From an uncultured Dorea sp. (GTDB taxonomy: Bacteria > Bacillota > Clostridia > Lachnospirales > Lachnospiraceae): a stretch of DNA of 64,000 nucleotides. Of this stretch, positions 7,051-16,374 are shown in pieces. The stretch lies in contig URTM01000012.1 in the NCBI GenBank assembly GCA_900550865.1, positions 14,206 through 78,205 on the forward strand, in the 5' to 3' direction. Under the pieces are notes generated by a model that saw only the letters and a list, made by a program, of their open reading frames with translations, searched no databases and was not told the origin of the DNA. How positions within the stretch are numbered: the stretch's first letter is position 1; each line of letters begins with the position of its first letter. A program made the translations under genes and the position numbers.

Positions 7051-8718
7051 TTATACGTCCATAATGATCGGAAGGATCATTGGTCTTCTCTTGGTACGTT
7101 TCCAAATGAAATCGTTCATCGTATCACGGATCACAAGCTTGATCTTACTCCAGTCTGCGTTGCGCTGATGTGTCAGACAATCCTCCACTGCATCTGTAAG
7201 GACTTTTCTCGCCTCTTCCATCAGGCTTTCGGACTCTCTTACATAGACGAATCCACGTGATACAATATCCGGACCTGCAAGAAGCTGATTGCTTCCTTTT
7301 TCCAGTGTCAGTACAACGATCATAATACCGTCTTCCGCCAGATGCTGTCTGTCACGAAGTACAATATTTCCAACATCTCCTACACCAAGTCCGTCTACCA
7401 GAATTTCTCCTGTGTGTACATTGTCTACTACTTTTGCTTCCTTCTCACTTACTTCCAGAACATTACCGGATTTCAAGATGAAAATATTATCTTTCGGAAT
7501 GCCAAGCATTCTGGCAATTCCCGCATTTGCTTTGAGGTGACGGTATTCTCCGTGAACCGGGATCGCATATTTCGGTTTTACCAGAGAATAGATCAGTTTC
7601 AGTTCTTCCTGACATGCATGACCGGATACATGTGCATCCTGGAAGATGACATTCGCTCCCTTAGCTGTCAGTTCATTGATTACCTTGGATACAGACTTTT
7701 CATTTCCAGGGATCGGATTCGAACTGAAGATGATCGTATCACCAGGCATGATCGTTACTTTCTTATGCACATCTGCTGCCATACGCGACAGAGCTGCCAT
7801 AGATTCTCCCTGGCTTCCGGTTGTGATCAGAACGGTCTTCTCCGGAGGATAATTCTTAAGCTGGTCAATCTCGATCAGCGTCTTATCCGGAACATTTAAG
7901 TATCCCAGTTCCTGTGCAACCTGGATGATGTTCACCATGCTTCGTCCCTCTACGACCACCTTACGGTCATATTTACATGCCGTATTGATGATCTGCTGTA
8001 CACGGTCTACATTTGACGCAAATGTTGCGATGATAATTCTGGTATCTTTATGCTCTGCAAAAACATGATCAAATGTGATACCTACCGTACGCTCTGACTG
8101 TGTAAATCCTGGTCTCTCGGCATTGGTACTGTCTGACATCAGTGCCAGTACGCCTTTCTTGCCAATCTCTGCAAATCTCTGCAGATCGATCGCATCACCA
8201 TATACCGGTGTATAATCTACTTTAAAGTCTCCTGTATGCACAACAATACCGGCCGGTGAATAGATTGCCAGTGCCGCAGCATCCTGGATACTGTGATTTG
8301 TCTTGATGAATTCAATACGGAACTGTCCAAGATTGATCGACTGTCCGTGTCTGACAACTTTTCTTCTTGTACTGCGAAGCAGATTGTGCTCCGTCAGCTT
8401 CTTCTCGATAATTCCCATCGTAAGCTTTGTCGCATAGATTGGGAGATTCAGTTCTCTTAATATATAAGGAAGTGCACCGATATGGTCTTCATGACCATGG
8501 GTGATCACAAATCCTTTTACTTTCTGGATATTATCTTTCAGATAAGTGACATCCGGAATGACCAGGTCGATTCCGAGCATATCCTCCTCCGGGAAAGATA
8601 ATCCACAGTCTACAACAATAATACTGTCTTCATACTCAAAAGCTGTGATGTTCATTCCGATCTTTTCCAGACCTCCGAGTGGAATGATACGCATTTTTCC
8701 ATTGTTTTCTCTCTTCAA
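7051..8718 (-). CDS. rnjA: Ribonuclease J
   Basis: The 555-residue metallo-beta-lactamase/beta-CASP nuclease has THGHEDHIG at 73-81, HTGDFKVD, SDSTNAERPG and the beta-CASP motif VHGEYRHL. RNase J has endonuclease and 5'-to-3' exonuclease activity and matures and degrades mRNA and 16S rRNA in Firmicutes. The start is TTG at 8716-8718 behind a strong GGAGGTG. It is the last gene of the ireB-ruvX-DUF1292-fur-rnjA run, 18 bp after fur. The C-terminal domain is complete. Only one RNase J is in the window, so whether a paralogue exists is unknown. Confidence 0.96.
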   Translation of the reverse strand: MKRENNGKMRIIPLGGLEKIGMNITAFEYEDSIIVVDCGLSFPEEDMLGIDLVIPDVTYLKDNIQKVKGFVITHGHEDHIGALPYILRELNLPIYATKLTMGIIEKKLTEHNLLRSTRRKVVRHGQSINLGQFRIEFIKTNHSIQDAAALAIYSPAGIVVHTGDFKVDYTPVYGDAIDLQRFAEIGKKGVLALMSDSTNAERPGFTQSERTVGITFDHVFAEHKDTRIIIATFASNVDRVQQIINTACKYDRKVVVEGRSMVNIIQVAQELGYLNVPDKTLIEIDQLKNYPPEKTVLITTGSQGESMAALSRMAADVHKKVTIMPGDTIIFSSNPIPGNEKSVSKVINELTAKGANVIFQDAHVSGHACQEELKLIYSLVKPKYAIPVHGEYRHLKANAGIARMLGIPKDNIFILKSGNVLEVSEKEAKVVDNVHTGEILVDGLGVGDVGNIVLRDRQHLAEDGIMIVVLTLEKGSNQLLAGPDIVSRGFVYVRESESLMEEARKVLTDAVEDCLTHQRNADWSKIKLVIRDTMNDFIWKRTKRRPMILPIIMDV

Positions 8719-8736
8719 AATTACACCTCCACGTGC

Positions 8737-9207
8737 TTACCGTACTACTTTTTTTCTGCCTCTTTTTTGGCACTCTCTGCACTGTCCGTAGAACTTTAAT
8801 TCGTGGTCTAACACATGGAATCCCGTCGTCTCTTCGATCTTATCTTCCAGATCTTCCAGCAGATCATCTTTAAACGGGAGAATCTTGCCACATGTTCTGC
8901 ATATCAGATGGTGATGATGATGTCTTTCTTCTCCGTCGAAAAATTCTCCGATTTCATAACGTGCACACCCATCGTCAAGACTGATACGATCCACCAATTG
9001 CATTTCCAGTAACAGCTGCACTGTCCGGTATATAGTTGCCAGCCCAATCTCCGGATAATCTTCTCTTACTAATTCATAAATATCTTCTGCAGTCAGATGC
9101 TTATCGCGGTGATCTGCAAGGACCTCCAGTACCAGTATACGCTGGTTGGTAACCTTCAACCCCTTTTCTCTCAGCATTTCTTTAAACTTCTCTTTACTGA
9201 TAGACAT
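8737..9207 (-). CDS. Fur family transcriptional regulator
   Basis: The 156-residue protein has the winged-helix N-terminus (LRREKGLKVTNQRILVLEVL-like) and the typical DIYELVREDYPEIGLATIYR DNA-binding region. A histidine cluster lies at 96-100 and two CxxC pairs at 103/106 and 143/146 would hold structural zinc. The family includes Fur, PerR and Zur, and the sequence alone does not separate them. A lone copy between DUF1292 and rnjA is common in Lachnospiraceae. Confidence 0.92.
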   Translation of the reverse strand: MSISKEKFKEMLREKGLKVTNQRILVLEVLADHRDKHLTAEDIYELVREDYPEIGLATIYRTVQLLLEMQLVDRISLDDGCARYEIGEFFDGEERHHHHHLICRTCGKILPFKDDLLEDLEDKIEETTGFHVLDHELKFYGQCRECQKRGRKKVVR

Positions 9208-9213
9208 TCCAAA

Positions 9214-9480
9214 CTACCTTTCAATCTCTACATCTTCAAGTAGTTCTTCAAATACTTTCAGAACAGCAGAAAGCTCTACATCATCCTCTACGATCTCATA
9301 TACGCTCTCTGACTGGCTCTCTCCTGATGTGTCTTTCAGGATCAGACATTCTGCATCATCTTCTTCCGAATCCGTCACCAGAATATATGACACACCACCG
9401 ACTTTCGTCTGTTCCAGTACATAAAAATCTACTTCTTCATTCATCTCTTCGGACATGAATTTAATCTTTTCCATCTGCAA
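9214..9480 (-). CDS. DUF1292 family protein (YrzB-like)
   Basis: This 88-residue, strongly acidic protein (MSEEMNEEVDFYVLEQTKVG, DSEEDDAECLILKD, EDDVELSAVLKVFEELLEDV) matches DUF1292, which in Bacillus is yrzB next to ruvX. No function is established. It sits 8 bp after ruvX and 6 bp before fur in one transcription unit. Confidence 0.88.
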   Translation of the reverse strand: MQMEKIKFMSEEMNEEVDFYVLEQTKVGGVSYILVTDSEEDDAECLILKDTSGESQSESVYEIVEDDVELSAVLKVFEELLEDVEIER

Positions 9481-9488
9481 TCTACCTC

Positions 9489-9929
9489 TTAATCCAGTGG
9501 CGTGCGTGCAAGTGAATCCAGATATCCCTGCAATATAAAAACAGCCGCAATCTTATCAATATATTTCTTGCGGTCTTCACGCCTTACCTTATTCTCTATT
9601 AAAGTCCGTTCAGCTTCTACCGTGGTCAGACGCTCGTCCCACATCACGACCTCCAGGCCGGTCCGTCTTTTTAACATCTCACCGAATGCAATTGATTTTT
9701 CCGCACGATCTCCAATATCATTGTTCATATGCTTCGGAAGTCCGAGGACAATCTTCGTAACCTGGTACTCTTCGATCAGTGCTTCGATACGCGCACAGGT
9801 CTTTCTGAGCTTGTTCTCGTCCTTTCTGCATATAGTCTCCACTCCCTGAGCAGTAATTCCCAACGGATCACTGACTGCAACACCTACCGTCTTAGATCCA
9901 TAGTCCAGTCCCATGATTCTCATAGTCAT
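9489..9929 (-). CDS. ruvX: Holliday junction resolvase-like RuvX (YqgF)
   Basis: The product is about 146 residues with the RNase H-like fold: RIMGLDYGSKTVGVAVSDPLG at the N-terminus (catalytic Asp in LDYG), the VLGLPKHMNNDIG motif, WDERLTT, and KKYIDKIAAVFILQGYLD. The family acts in pre-16S rRNA 5' end maturation and may cleave Holliday junctions. The ATG chosen overlaps the ireB stop (TAATG); a GTG nine bases upstream and an ATG six bases downstream are alternatives. Confidence 0.93.
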   Translation of the reverse strand: MTMRIMGLDYGSKTVGVAVSDPLGITAQGVETICRKDENKLRKTCARIEALIEEYQVTKIVLGLPKHMNNDIGDRAEKSIAFGEMLKRRTGLEVVMWDERLTTVEAERTLIENKVRREDRKKYIDKIAAVFILQGYLDSLARTPLD

Positions 9930-10192
9930 TATTCCCACTCATTATGCTCGATATACGTCTTGAGCATCTCTTCTACCAGTTCATCTCTTTCCATCTTCAT
10001 GATCAGACTTCTGGCTCCGTTATGGCTTGTGATATAAGTCGGATCGCCGGACATAATGTATCCTACGATCTGATTCACCGGATTATATCCCTTTTCACTC
10101 AATGCCTTGTATACGATTTCCAGAATATCTTTTGCACTGATCTGCGGTCCACTTTCCACCTGGAAAAACTGGGTATTTGTCATATTTTTCAT
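9929..10192 (-). CDS. ireB: IreB family regulatory phosphoprotein
   Basis: The 87-residue UPF0297 protein contains the conserved core ISAKDILEIVYKALSEKGYNP, VGYIMSGDPTYITSHNGARS and RDELVEEMLKTY. In Enterococcus, IreB is phosphorylated on N-terminal threonines by the PASTA kinase IreK and tunes cephalosporin tolerance. Threonines at positions 5 and 7 here are similarly placed (inference). It is the first gene of the operon that ends with rnjA and overlaps ruvX by one base. Confidence 0.93.
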   Translation of the reverse strand: MKNMTNTQFFQVESGPQISAKDILEIVYKALSEKGYNPVNQIVGYIMSGDPTYITSHNGARSLIMKMERDELVEEMLKTYIEHNEWE

Positions 10193-10224
10193 GTAATCAC
10201 GTCCTCCAAAAATATTTCAATTTT

Positions 10225-10253
10225 ATTCTACATGATTAAATCTTAAATTTCAA
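10225..10253 (-). promoter_or_regulatory. Sigma-A promoter of the ireB-rnjA operon
   Basis: On the minus strand the -35 TTGAAA (10248-10253) and -10 TAGAAT (10225-10230) are separated by exactly 17 bp, with an AT-rich spacer. It overlaps the last codons of mtaB, so the ireB operon can be transcribed independently of mtaB. An AGGAGG-like ribosome binding site follows before ireB. Confidence 0.72.
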
Positions 10254-11575
10254 TGCAATATTTGTAATTGGTTTTCAATTTCTACATTTACAAGCTGATT
10301 AATAAGATTATTCGGATTTTTTACACCAATTTTCACATATTCCTTCGTGTGACCGATCTGAAGTTCCTCTCCGTCACGCACGATTTTCTCCTCGATCAGG
10401 ACCTCCTGCGTGGTTCCAAGCAGTCTTTCTTCATAAGCTGCCTGCTTCTTGTGGTTCAGTTCCAGAAGCTCGGCACTTCTTGCTGCCTTGATCTGATCCG
10501 GGACCTGGTCTTTCATCGCTGCCGCCTTCGTTCCTTCTCTTCTGGAATATTTGAAAATATGAGTCTCATAGAAATCTACTTTATCTACAAATGCCTTTGA
10601 CTCTGCAAATTCTTCTTCCGTCTCTCCCGGGAAACCGACGATCACATCTGTTGTAAGTGCCGGGTTCTGGAAATATTTGCGCAGCAGCTGGCATTTCTCA
10701 TAATACTCTTCTGCCGTGTACCGGCGGTTCATACGCTTCAGTGTTGCGTTGCATCCACTCTGCAGCGACAGGTGGAAATGCGGGCACATCTTCGGGAGCT
10801 TTGCGATCGTCTGTGCGAATTCTTCCGTAATGATTCTTGGTTCCAGTGATCCGAGACGGATTCTTTCGATGCCATCTACTTCATGGATCGCAAGGATCAA
10901 TGATAACAGGTTGTCATCACAGTCGATCCCATAGGAACTCAGGTGGATCCCTGTCAGCACCACTTCTTTATAACCGTTGGCTGCCAGTATCTTTACTTCT
11001 TCCAGTACACTGTCACGGCTTCTGCTTCTTACCCTTCCTCTTGCAAATGGAATGATGCAGTAAGAGCAGAACTGGTTGCATCCGTCCTGTACTTTAATAT
11101 AAGCTCTTGTATGCTCTGCTGCCGTACTTAAATGCAGGTCTTCGTACGCTTTTTCATGATTGATATCCAGAATCTCCTGATAGGTTTCGGCTGTTTTCTC
11201 CTGTTCCGCTGCCTCGACCTGGTCATCTGCATTCTTTTCTTTCTCATAATTTTCCAGGATCTCAACGATATTCTGTTTCTTATTATTTCCAACGACAATA
11301 TCGATGCCTTCCGGGATATCATCCTTCTTGGCCTGTACATAACAGCCGCACGCAACGACGATGGAATCCGGATTCATCTTTCTTGCCTTGTGGAGCATCT
11401 GTCTGGACTTCCGGTCCGCCATGTTCGTCACGGTACAGGTATTGATGATATACACATCCGCACCTTCCTGGAACGGCACGATCTCATACCCGTGCTTTTC
11501 CAGCAGTTCCTGCATAGCTTCCGTCTCATATGCATTCACTTTGCAGCCGAGATTATGCAATGCTACTTTCTTCAT
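10250..11575 (-). CDS. mtaB: tRNA (t6A37) methylthiotransferase MtaB
   Basis: The 441-residue protein has three domains: an N-terminal MTTase domain with cysteines at 11, 47 and 76/78 that bind the auxiliary iron-sulfur cluster, a radical SAM core with CxxxCxxC at 166-173 (GCNQFCSYC), and a C-terminal TRAM domain. The motif GRVRSRSRDSVLEEV supports MtaB (YqeV) over MiaB. It converts t6A37 to ms2t6A37 in ANN-decoding tRNAs. Upstream is a divergent HPr-like gene. Confidence 0.94.
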   Translation of the reverse strand: MKKVALHNLGCKVNAYETEAMQELLEKHGYEIVPFQEGADVYIINTCTVTNMADRKSRQMLHKARKMNPDSIVVACGCYVQAKKDDIPEGIDIVVGNNKKQNIVEILENYEKEKNADDQVEAAEQEKTAETYQEILDINHEKAYEDLHLSTAAEHTRAYIKVQDGCNQFCSYCIIPFARGRVRSRSRDSVLEEVKILAANGYKEVVLTGIHLSSYGIDCDDNLLSLILAIHEVDGIERIRLGSLEPRIITEEFAQTIAKLPKMCPHFHLSLQSGCNATLKRMNRRYTAEEYYEKCQLLRKYFQNPALTTDVIVGFPGETEEEFAESKAFVDKVDFYETHIFKYSRREGTKAAAMKDQVPDQIKAARSAELLELNHKKQAAYEERLLGTTQEVLIEEKIVRDGEELQIGHTKEYVKIGVKNPNNLINQLVNVEIENQLQILH

Positions 11576-11674
11576 ATATCTGTTCCTTTCTTATTCTCAC
11601 ATTTTCTCACATGGTTGTAACACATTGTTGTAACTTCTAACGAAAATCTTCTGAATTCTTTGGCAATTTGTTTC

Positions 11675-11703
11675 TTGACTTTTCTTCGTCAGACTCTTAA
11701 TAT
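11675..11703 (+). promoter_or_regulatory. Sigma-A promoter of the HPr-like gene
   Basis: The -35 TTGACT (11675-11680) and -10 TAATAT (11698-11703) are 17 bp apart, giving a start site about 30 bp before the AAGGAGGG ribosome binding site and the ATG at 11742. Confidence 0.8.
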
Positions 11704-11741
11704 ATCTATAGAACAAGAAATGAATCAAGGAGGGTATTCCA

Positions 11742-11975
11742 ATGAAAACAGTAAAGATTTCTTTAAATTCAATTGACAAAGTAAAATCATTTGTAAATGA
11801 CATCACAAAATTTGATTATGATTTTGATCTTGTATCCGGAAGATATGTCATCGATGCAAAATCAATCATGGGAATCTTCAGCTTAGATCTTTCTAAACCG
11901 ATCGATCTGAACATCCACGCTGATGATAATGTAGATGAGATCATGGCTATGTTAAAGCCATATCTTTGTGACTAA
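11742..11975 (+). CDS. HPr-like (Crh-type) protein without the phosphorylatable histidine
   Basis: The 77-residue protein fits the HPr fold length (about 85). The regulatory serine motif AKSIMGIFSL is present at 39-48 with Ser41 equivalent to Ser46 of HPr. The active-site GIHARP region is absent: residues 8-16 read LNSIDKVKS with no histidine, so it cannot pass phosphate in the PTS chain. That resembles Bacillus Crh, which keeps only the HPr-kinase serine site and acts with CcpA. A regulatory role is inference. It is a single-gene unit with its own promoter and terminator. Confidence 0.85.
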   Translation: MKTVKISLNSIDKVKSFVNDITKFDYDFDLVSGRYVIDAKSIMGIFSLDLSKPIDLNIHADDNVDEIMAMLKPYLCD

Positions 11976-12010
11976 TCAGTAATCAAAAAGTAAATGATTT
12001 ACTTAGAAAA

Positions 12011-12046
12011 AGGGCTGACCTGTTTAAGGGTTCAGCCCTCTTTTTT
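12011..12046. terminator. Bidirectional terminator between the HPr-like gene and thiI
   Basis: AGGGCTGACC and GGTTCAGCCC form a stem with a one-base bulge, followed by TTTTTT on the plus strand; on the minus strand the stem is followed by TTTTTC. It can end transcription of both the HPr-like gene and thiI. A second imperfect hairpin lies at about 12058-12090, closer to thiI. Confidence 0.85.
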
Positions 12047-12099
12047 ACCCAAGTACGCAAGAGAAGCTGCCATTGGCAGGCTCTTTTGCATTTCTTATC

Positions 12100-13287
12100 T
12101 TATTTTACTTCAATAATCTCAACAGTCTCGATCGCCTGTTTCATCAACTCATCAATCTTCTCATTCAGATTCTCTTCCGAACGGCGGATCACATCAATAT
12201 TCGGCTTTGTTACCGGATGTTTTGCCACGAAGATCGTACAGCAGTCTTCGAATGGCTGGATGGATGTCTCGTAAGTATCGATCTTCTCTGATACATCCAC
12301 GATCTCCTGCTTGTCAAATCCGATCAGCGGACGGTAAACCGGCATCGTACATACATCATTGGTTGCCGCAAGACTCTGCATGGTCTGGCTTGCCACCTGT
12401 CCGATACTTTCCCCTGTGATCATACCCAGACAGCCATCCTCTTTTGCAAAATATTCTGCGATACGCATCATATATCTTCTCATGATGATCGTCAGCTCAT
12501 CATGCGGGCACTGGTCATAGATATAAAGCTGAATGTCAGTAAAGTTAACGACGTGCAGCTTGATCGGTCCGGAATATTTTGCCACCTTCTTTGCAAGATC
12601 CACAACCTTCTGTTTTGCACGCTCACTTGTATACGGCGGTGCGTGGAAATAGGTTGCTTCAAGACTCACACCACGTTTTGATACCATATATCCCGCAACC
12701 GGGCTGTCAATACCACCGGATAACAGCAGCATCGCCGAACCATTCGTTCCAACCGGCATTCCGCCTGCTCCCGGGATGATCTGTGAATATACATAGATCT
12801 CATTTCTTACTTCTACATTGACCATGACGTCCGGATGATGTACATCTACTTTGATTTCGCTTTCTGGGAATGCGTACAGAATGGCCTCTCCAAGATCACG
12901 GCTGATCTCCATGGAATTCAGCGGATATGACTTCTTCGCACGTCTGGATTCTACTTTAAATGTAAAGTTCTTATCCGGATACATCTCATCCATATATGCG
13001 ACAACGTCTTTTTTCAGTTCCTCGAATCCTTTGTCCTCCATACGGACAACCGGGCAGATTCCGACCAGACCGAATACTCTCTTCAGATGTTCTACGGTCT
13101 CATCGTAATCGTAATCTCCTTCACAGTCCACATAGATTCTTGCCTGCGACTTGTGTACATCAAACTGTCCGTCTACATCTTTCAATGCATAGCGCACCTG
13201 GCGTACCAGTGCATCCTCGAACAGATGACGGTTTTTTCCCTTAATTCCAATCTCTCCATATTTTAATAAAAATGTATGAAATCTCAT
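12100..13287 (-). CDS. thiI: tRNA 4-thiouridine synthase ThiI
   Basis: The 395-residue protein has a THUMP domain in the first 165 residues and a PP-loop ATPase domain with SGGIDSPVAG starting at 190. It adenylates U8 of tRNA and inserts sulfur to make s4U, a near-UV sensor, and may also contribute to thiamine thiazole synthesis. The C-terminal rhodanese domain of the E. coli enzyme is absent, as in Bacillus, where a dedicated cysteine desulfurase delivers the sulfur; such a gene lies directly upstream here. Confidence 0.95.
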   Translation of the reverse strand: MRFHTFLLKYGEIGIKGKNRHLFEDALVRQVRYALKDVDGQFDVHKSQARIYVDCEGDYDYDETVEHLKRVFGLVGICPVVRMEDKGFEELKKDVVAYMDEMYPDKNFTFKVESRRAKKSYPLNSMEISRDLGEAILYAFPESEIKVDVHHPDVMVNVEVRNEIYVYSQIIPGAGGMPVGTNGSAMLLLSGGIDSPVAGYMVSKRGVSLEATYFHAPPYTSERAKQKVVDLAKKVAKYSGPIKLHVVNFTDIQLYIYDQCPHDELTIIMRRYMMRIAEYFAKEDGCLGMITGESIGQVASQTMQSLAATNDVCTMPVYRPLIGFDKQEIVDVSEKIDTYETSIQPFEDCCTIFVAKHPVTKPNIDVIRRSEENLNEKIDELMKQAIETVEIIEVK

Positions 13288-13330
13288 CTTCTGATTCCTT
13301 TCCTGATTTTTTTCTTTTATCGTGATCTAC

Positions 13331-14491
13331 TTAATGTCTGGTATATCTTCTAAGCATCGGTACTATATTATATAGTGCATCGAGCGTATAGTCAATCTCT
13401 TCCATCGTAGTAAATTCTGACATACTGAACCTGAGCGTCGCATCCAGGAACTCCTGCTTTGCGCCGATTCCCTTTAACACACCGCTGATCTGTGGATGAT
13501 TGGATGCACATGCCGAACCGGATGATACATAGATCCCCTTATCTTCCAATGCATGCAGTAATACTTCACTCCGGATACCTGCGATTCCCACACTGATAAT
13601 ATGTGGTGCCGATGTCTCATCGTATAATCCGTGGATTGTCGTATTCTCGATCTTTTCCACACCTTCGATGAAATGCTGTTTCAATGCACGCATCTTCTCC
13701 ACTTTTTCATCGAGGTTATCGTAAATCGTCTTTGCCGCCAGGGAAAGTCCAGCGATTCCCGGTACATTTTCTGTTCCGGAACGCATATCATGCTGCTGGC
13801 CGCCTCCGTAGACGATCGGGCGGATTTTTACATTTTCACCGATGTATAATGCACCCACACCCTTCGGTCCGTGGATCTTGTGTCCGCTGATGGAGCACAT
13901 ATCTACCTTGAGTTTCTTCGGATAGATCTTATATTTTCCAAATCCCTGTACCGCATCGACGTGGAATAAAATGTCTTTATTATATGCTTTTACGATGCTT
14001 GCCGCTTCCTGGATCGGCTGTACCGAACCCACTTCGTTGTTCACATACATGATCGATACCAGGATCGTATCTTCACACAATGCTTCTTTCAACGCGTCCA
14101 GACGGATCCTTCCATACTGGTCTACCGGAAGATAGGTTACACGGAACCCTTCTTCTTCCTCAAGGAAACGCATGGTGTTGATGATCGCCGGGTGTTCGAT
14201 GGATGATGTGATCAGGTGGTTGCCCGCACGCTTATTCGCTCTTGCCGCGCCGATCAGTGCCATATTGTCACTCTCGGTACCGCCGGAAGTAAAATACACT
14301 TCCTTTTCCTGTACCTTCCAGAGTCTGGCAAATGTCTCTTTTGCTTCTTTTATATATTTTTCTGCTTCCACACCTTTGTTATGCATGGAAGACGGATTGC
14401 CATAGTCTTCACACATGACCTTCTGCACCAGTTCCCCGACGCTTCGGTATGCCATGGTGGTCGCCGAATTATCCAGATATACTTCCTTCAT
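13331..14491 (-). CDS. Cysteine desulfurase (NifS/NifZ-like) partner of ThiI
   Basis: The product is 386 residues from the ATG at 14489-14491 behind AGGAAG. It is a fold-type I PLP enzyme: PLP lysine in SGHKIHGPKG (Lys205), persulfide cysteine in SSGSACAS (Cys328), and ligand region YLDNSATT at the N-terminus. It takes sulfur from L-cysteine. Adjacency to thiI matches the Bacillus nifZ-thiI pair, so s4U synthesis is the probable main use. No iscU-like scaffold gene is nearby. Confidence 0.93.
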   Translation of the reverse strand: MKEVYLDNSATTMAYRSVGELVQKVMCEDYGNPSSMHNKGVEAEKYIKEAKETFARLWKVQEKEVYFTSGGTESDNMALIGAARANKRAGNHLITSSIEHPAIINTMRFLEEEEGFRVTYLPVDQYGRIRLDALKEALCEDTILVSIMYVNNEVGSVQPIQEAASIVKAYNKDILFHVDAVQGFGKYKIYPKKLKVDMCSISGHKIHGPKGVGALYIGENVKIRPIVYGGGQQHDMRSGTENVPGIAGLSLAAKTIYDNLDEKVEKMRALKQHFIEGVEKIENTTIHGLYDETSAPHIISVGIAGIRSEVLLHALEDKGIYVSSGSACASNHPQISGVLKGIGAKQEFLDATLRFSMSEFTTMEEIDYTLDALYNIVPMLRRYTRH

Positions 14492-14536
14492 TTCTTCACT
14501 TCCTGTACTCTTCATTCTTAGTATTAGATTATGTTT

Positions 14537-15274
14537 CTACCCTTCCAGATGGAACATCAGAACCGAAAGCATCGTAAGTCCTGCCGTCTCTGTCCTGAGG
14601 ATTCTCTTTCCAAGTGTCAACGGCTCTGCCCCGGCTTTCACAGCCTGTTCTACTTCTTCTTTCTCAAAGCCGCCTTCCGGTCCGATAAAGATGCCGACCG
14701 ACTGCCCCGGCCGGATCTCTGCGATGATCTGCTTCGTCTCTTCCATGCCTTCTGCCAGTTCATACGGAATCAGGATAACATCCAGTTCCTCTGCATGCTT
14801 CAGGGCCTGTGCATAGGTACACACTTCTCCCACTGCCGGGATAATGCCTCTTCCCGCCTGCTTTGCCGCACTGACTGCGATCTGCTGCCAGCGTTCGACC
14901 TTCTTTCTTGCTTTCTTTGCATCCAGTTTTACCACTGCACGCTTCGTTGCCACCGGAATCACCTGATATACACCCAGTTCCACCGCTTTCTGCACGATCA
15001 GTTCCATCTTGTCCTGTTTTGGGAGTCCCTGAAACAGATAGATTTTTGACGGAAGTTCGCTCTCATCTTTCTTTTTTTCCCGAATCTTAAGTACCGCTAT
15101 GTCTTCTTCGTAAGATTCCACCACACACAAATAGAGCCACCCGTCACCGTCCCCAATGGTCAGTTCCTCACCGGTCTTCATACGAAGCACATTCTTCATA
15201 TGATTGACATCACTGCCTTCTACATAGATTTTTTCTTCCTTCACCTGTTCCGGTGATACAAAAAAATGCTGCAT
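14537..15274 (-). CDS. rsmE: 16S rRNA m3U1498 methyltransferase RsmE
   Basis: The 245-residue SPOUT-class methyltransferase has the C-terminal knot signature IGPEGGFEKEEVEQA and LGKRILRTETAGLTML, and an N-terminal PUA-like domain. It methylates U1498 in helix 44 of 16S rRNA. It lies 10 bp downstream of prmA, the common rsmE-prmA pairing in Firmicutes. Confidence 0.95.
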   Translation of the reverse strand: MQHFFVSPEQVKEEKIYVEGSDVNHMKNVLRMKTGEELTIGDGDGWLYLCVVESYEEDIAVLKIREKKKDESELPSKIYLFQGLPKQDKMELIVQKAVELGVYQVIPVATKRAVVKLDAKKARKKVERWQQIAVSAAKQAGRGIIPAVGEVCTYAQALKHAEELDVILIPYELAEGMEETKQIIAEIRPGQSVGIFIGPEGGFEKEEVEQAVKAGAEPLTLGKRILRTETAGLTMLSVLMFHLEG

Positions 15275-15284
15275 ATCAGATCCT

Positions 15285-16238
15285 CTAATTCTTTCTTGCT
15301 GTTACAGATACCCACTCACCCTGGTGATTGACTTCCAGGACTTCCAGGCCTGCCTCCTTCACAGCTTCTACTACCACATCTTCTTTGTCTTCGATGATTC
15401 CACTCGTGATATAGATACCGCCTTTTTTCATCTGATGAATGATCACAGGTGTCAGCGGCACCAGTACATCTGCCAGAATATTTGCTGCTACGATATCGTA
15501 TTTCTCATATCCGACCTTGTCCTGTACTTCTTTATCATCAATGATGTTACCGATCATGACTTCATACTGGTCTCTGCTGATTCCGTTGTTATCCATATTT
15601 TCATAGGTTGCATCGATCGCACACGGGTCCAGGTCGGTTCCTACCGAATGTTTGGCACCGAACTTTAATGCCAGCATTCCAAGAATTCCGCTTCCGCATC
15701 CGACATCTAAGATCTCTGTATCTTCTGTCACATATTTCTTAAGCTGGCGGATACAGAGCTGTGTGGTCTCATGCATACCGGTTCCGAATGCTGTACCCGG
15801 ATCGATATGGATCACCATCTTGTCACTGTCTTTCGCTTCCACATTCTCCCATGAAGGAATGACAAGAATGTCATCAATATAGAACTGATGGAAATACTGT
15901 TTCCAGTTATTTACCCAGTCCACATCTTCTGTCTGTGATTCCTCGATCGTACAGTCTCCTACATTCAGATAGCTTCTCATCTCTTCTAATTCCTGTCTTA
16001 CCTTCAGTAACATCTCATGTTTGTCTACATCTTCGTCCAGATAAAATGTCAGATATGCACATCCGTCATCTTCCGGCATGTCCGGCAGAATGTCTACGAA
16101 CATCTGCTCTTTGTCAGACTGAGTAAGCGGGATCTTATCCTCGATCTGCACTCCCTCGATTCCAAGATCAGCAAGCATGCTGCTGACGATATCTTCTGCC
16201 TCTGTCGTCGTCTTCAGACGAAACTGATTCCATTTCAT
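15285..16238 (-). CDS. prmA: Ribosomal protein L11 methyltransferase PrmA
   Basis: The 317-residue protein has a small N-terminal substrate domain and a Rossmann methyltransferase domain with HIDPGTAFGTGMHETTQLC, ILDVGCGSGILGMLALK and VAANILADVL (NxLADVL motif). It trimethylates L11. It is the first gene of a unit with rsmE, the cysteine desulfurase and thiI, preceded by AAAGGAG and a promoter at 16346-16374. Confidence 0.95.
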   Translation of the reverse strand: MKWNQFRLKTTTEAEDIVSSMLADLGIEGVQIEDKIPLTQSDKEQMFVDILPDMPEDDGCAYLTFYLDEDVDKHEMLLKVRQELEEMRSYLNVGDCTIEESQTEDVDWVNNWKQYFHQFYIDDILVIPSWENVEAKDSDKMVIHIDPGTAFGTGMHETTQLCIRQLKKYVTEDTEILDVGCGSGILGMLALKFGAKHSVGTDLDPCAIDATYENMDNNGISRDQYEVMIGNIIDDKEVQDKVGYEKYDIVAANILADVLVPLTPVIIHQMKKGGIYITSGIIEDKEDVVVEAVKEAGLEVLEVNHQGEWVSVTARKN

Positions 16239-16345
16239 ATATATTCTCCTTTATGTCATCTTATATTTTTTACGTTCATTCATCGTATATGCTGCTCTTA
16301 TATGCGTTATATCCGCAATCCCCCCAGTATCCATATACATTGTTT

Positions 16346-16374
16346 ATTCTAACACCTGTGCCGTTTAAAGTAAA
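16346..16374 (-). promoter_or_regulatory. Candidate sigma-A promoter of the prmA operon
   Basis: On the minus strand TTTACT (16369-16374) and TAGAAT (16346-16351) are 17 bp apart. The -35 is imperfect. A short perfect repeat, CGTTAA-GAAA-TTAACG (16398-16413), lies just upstream and could be an operator. Confidence 0.55.
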
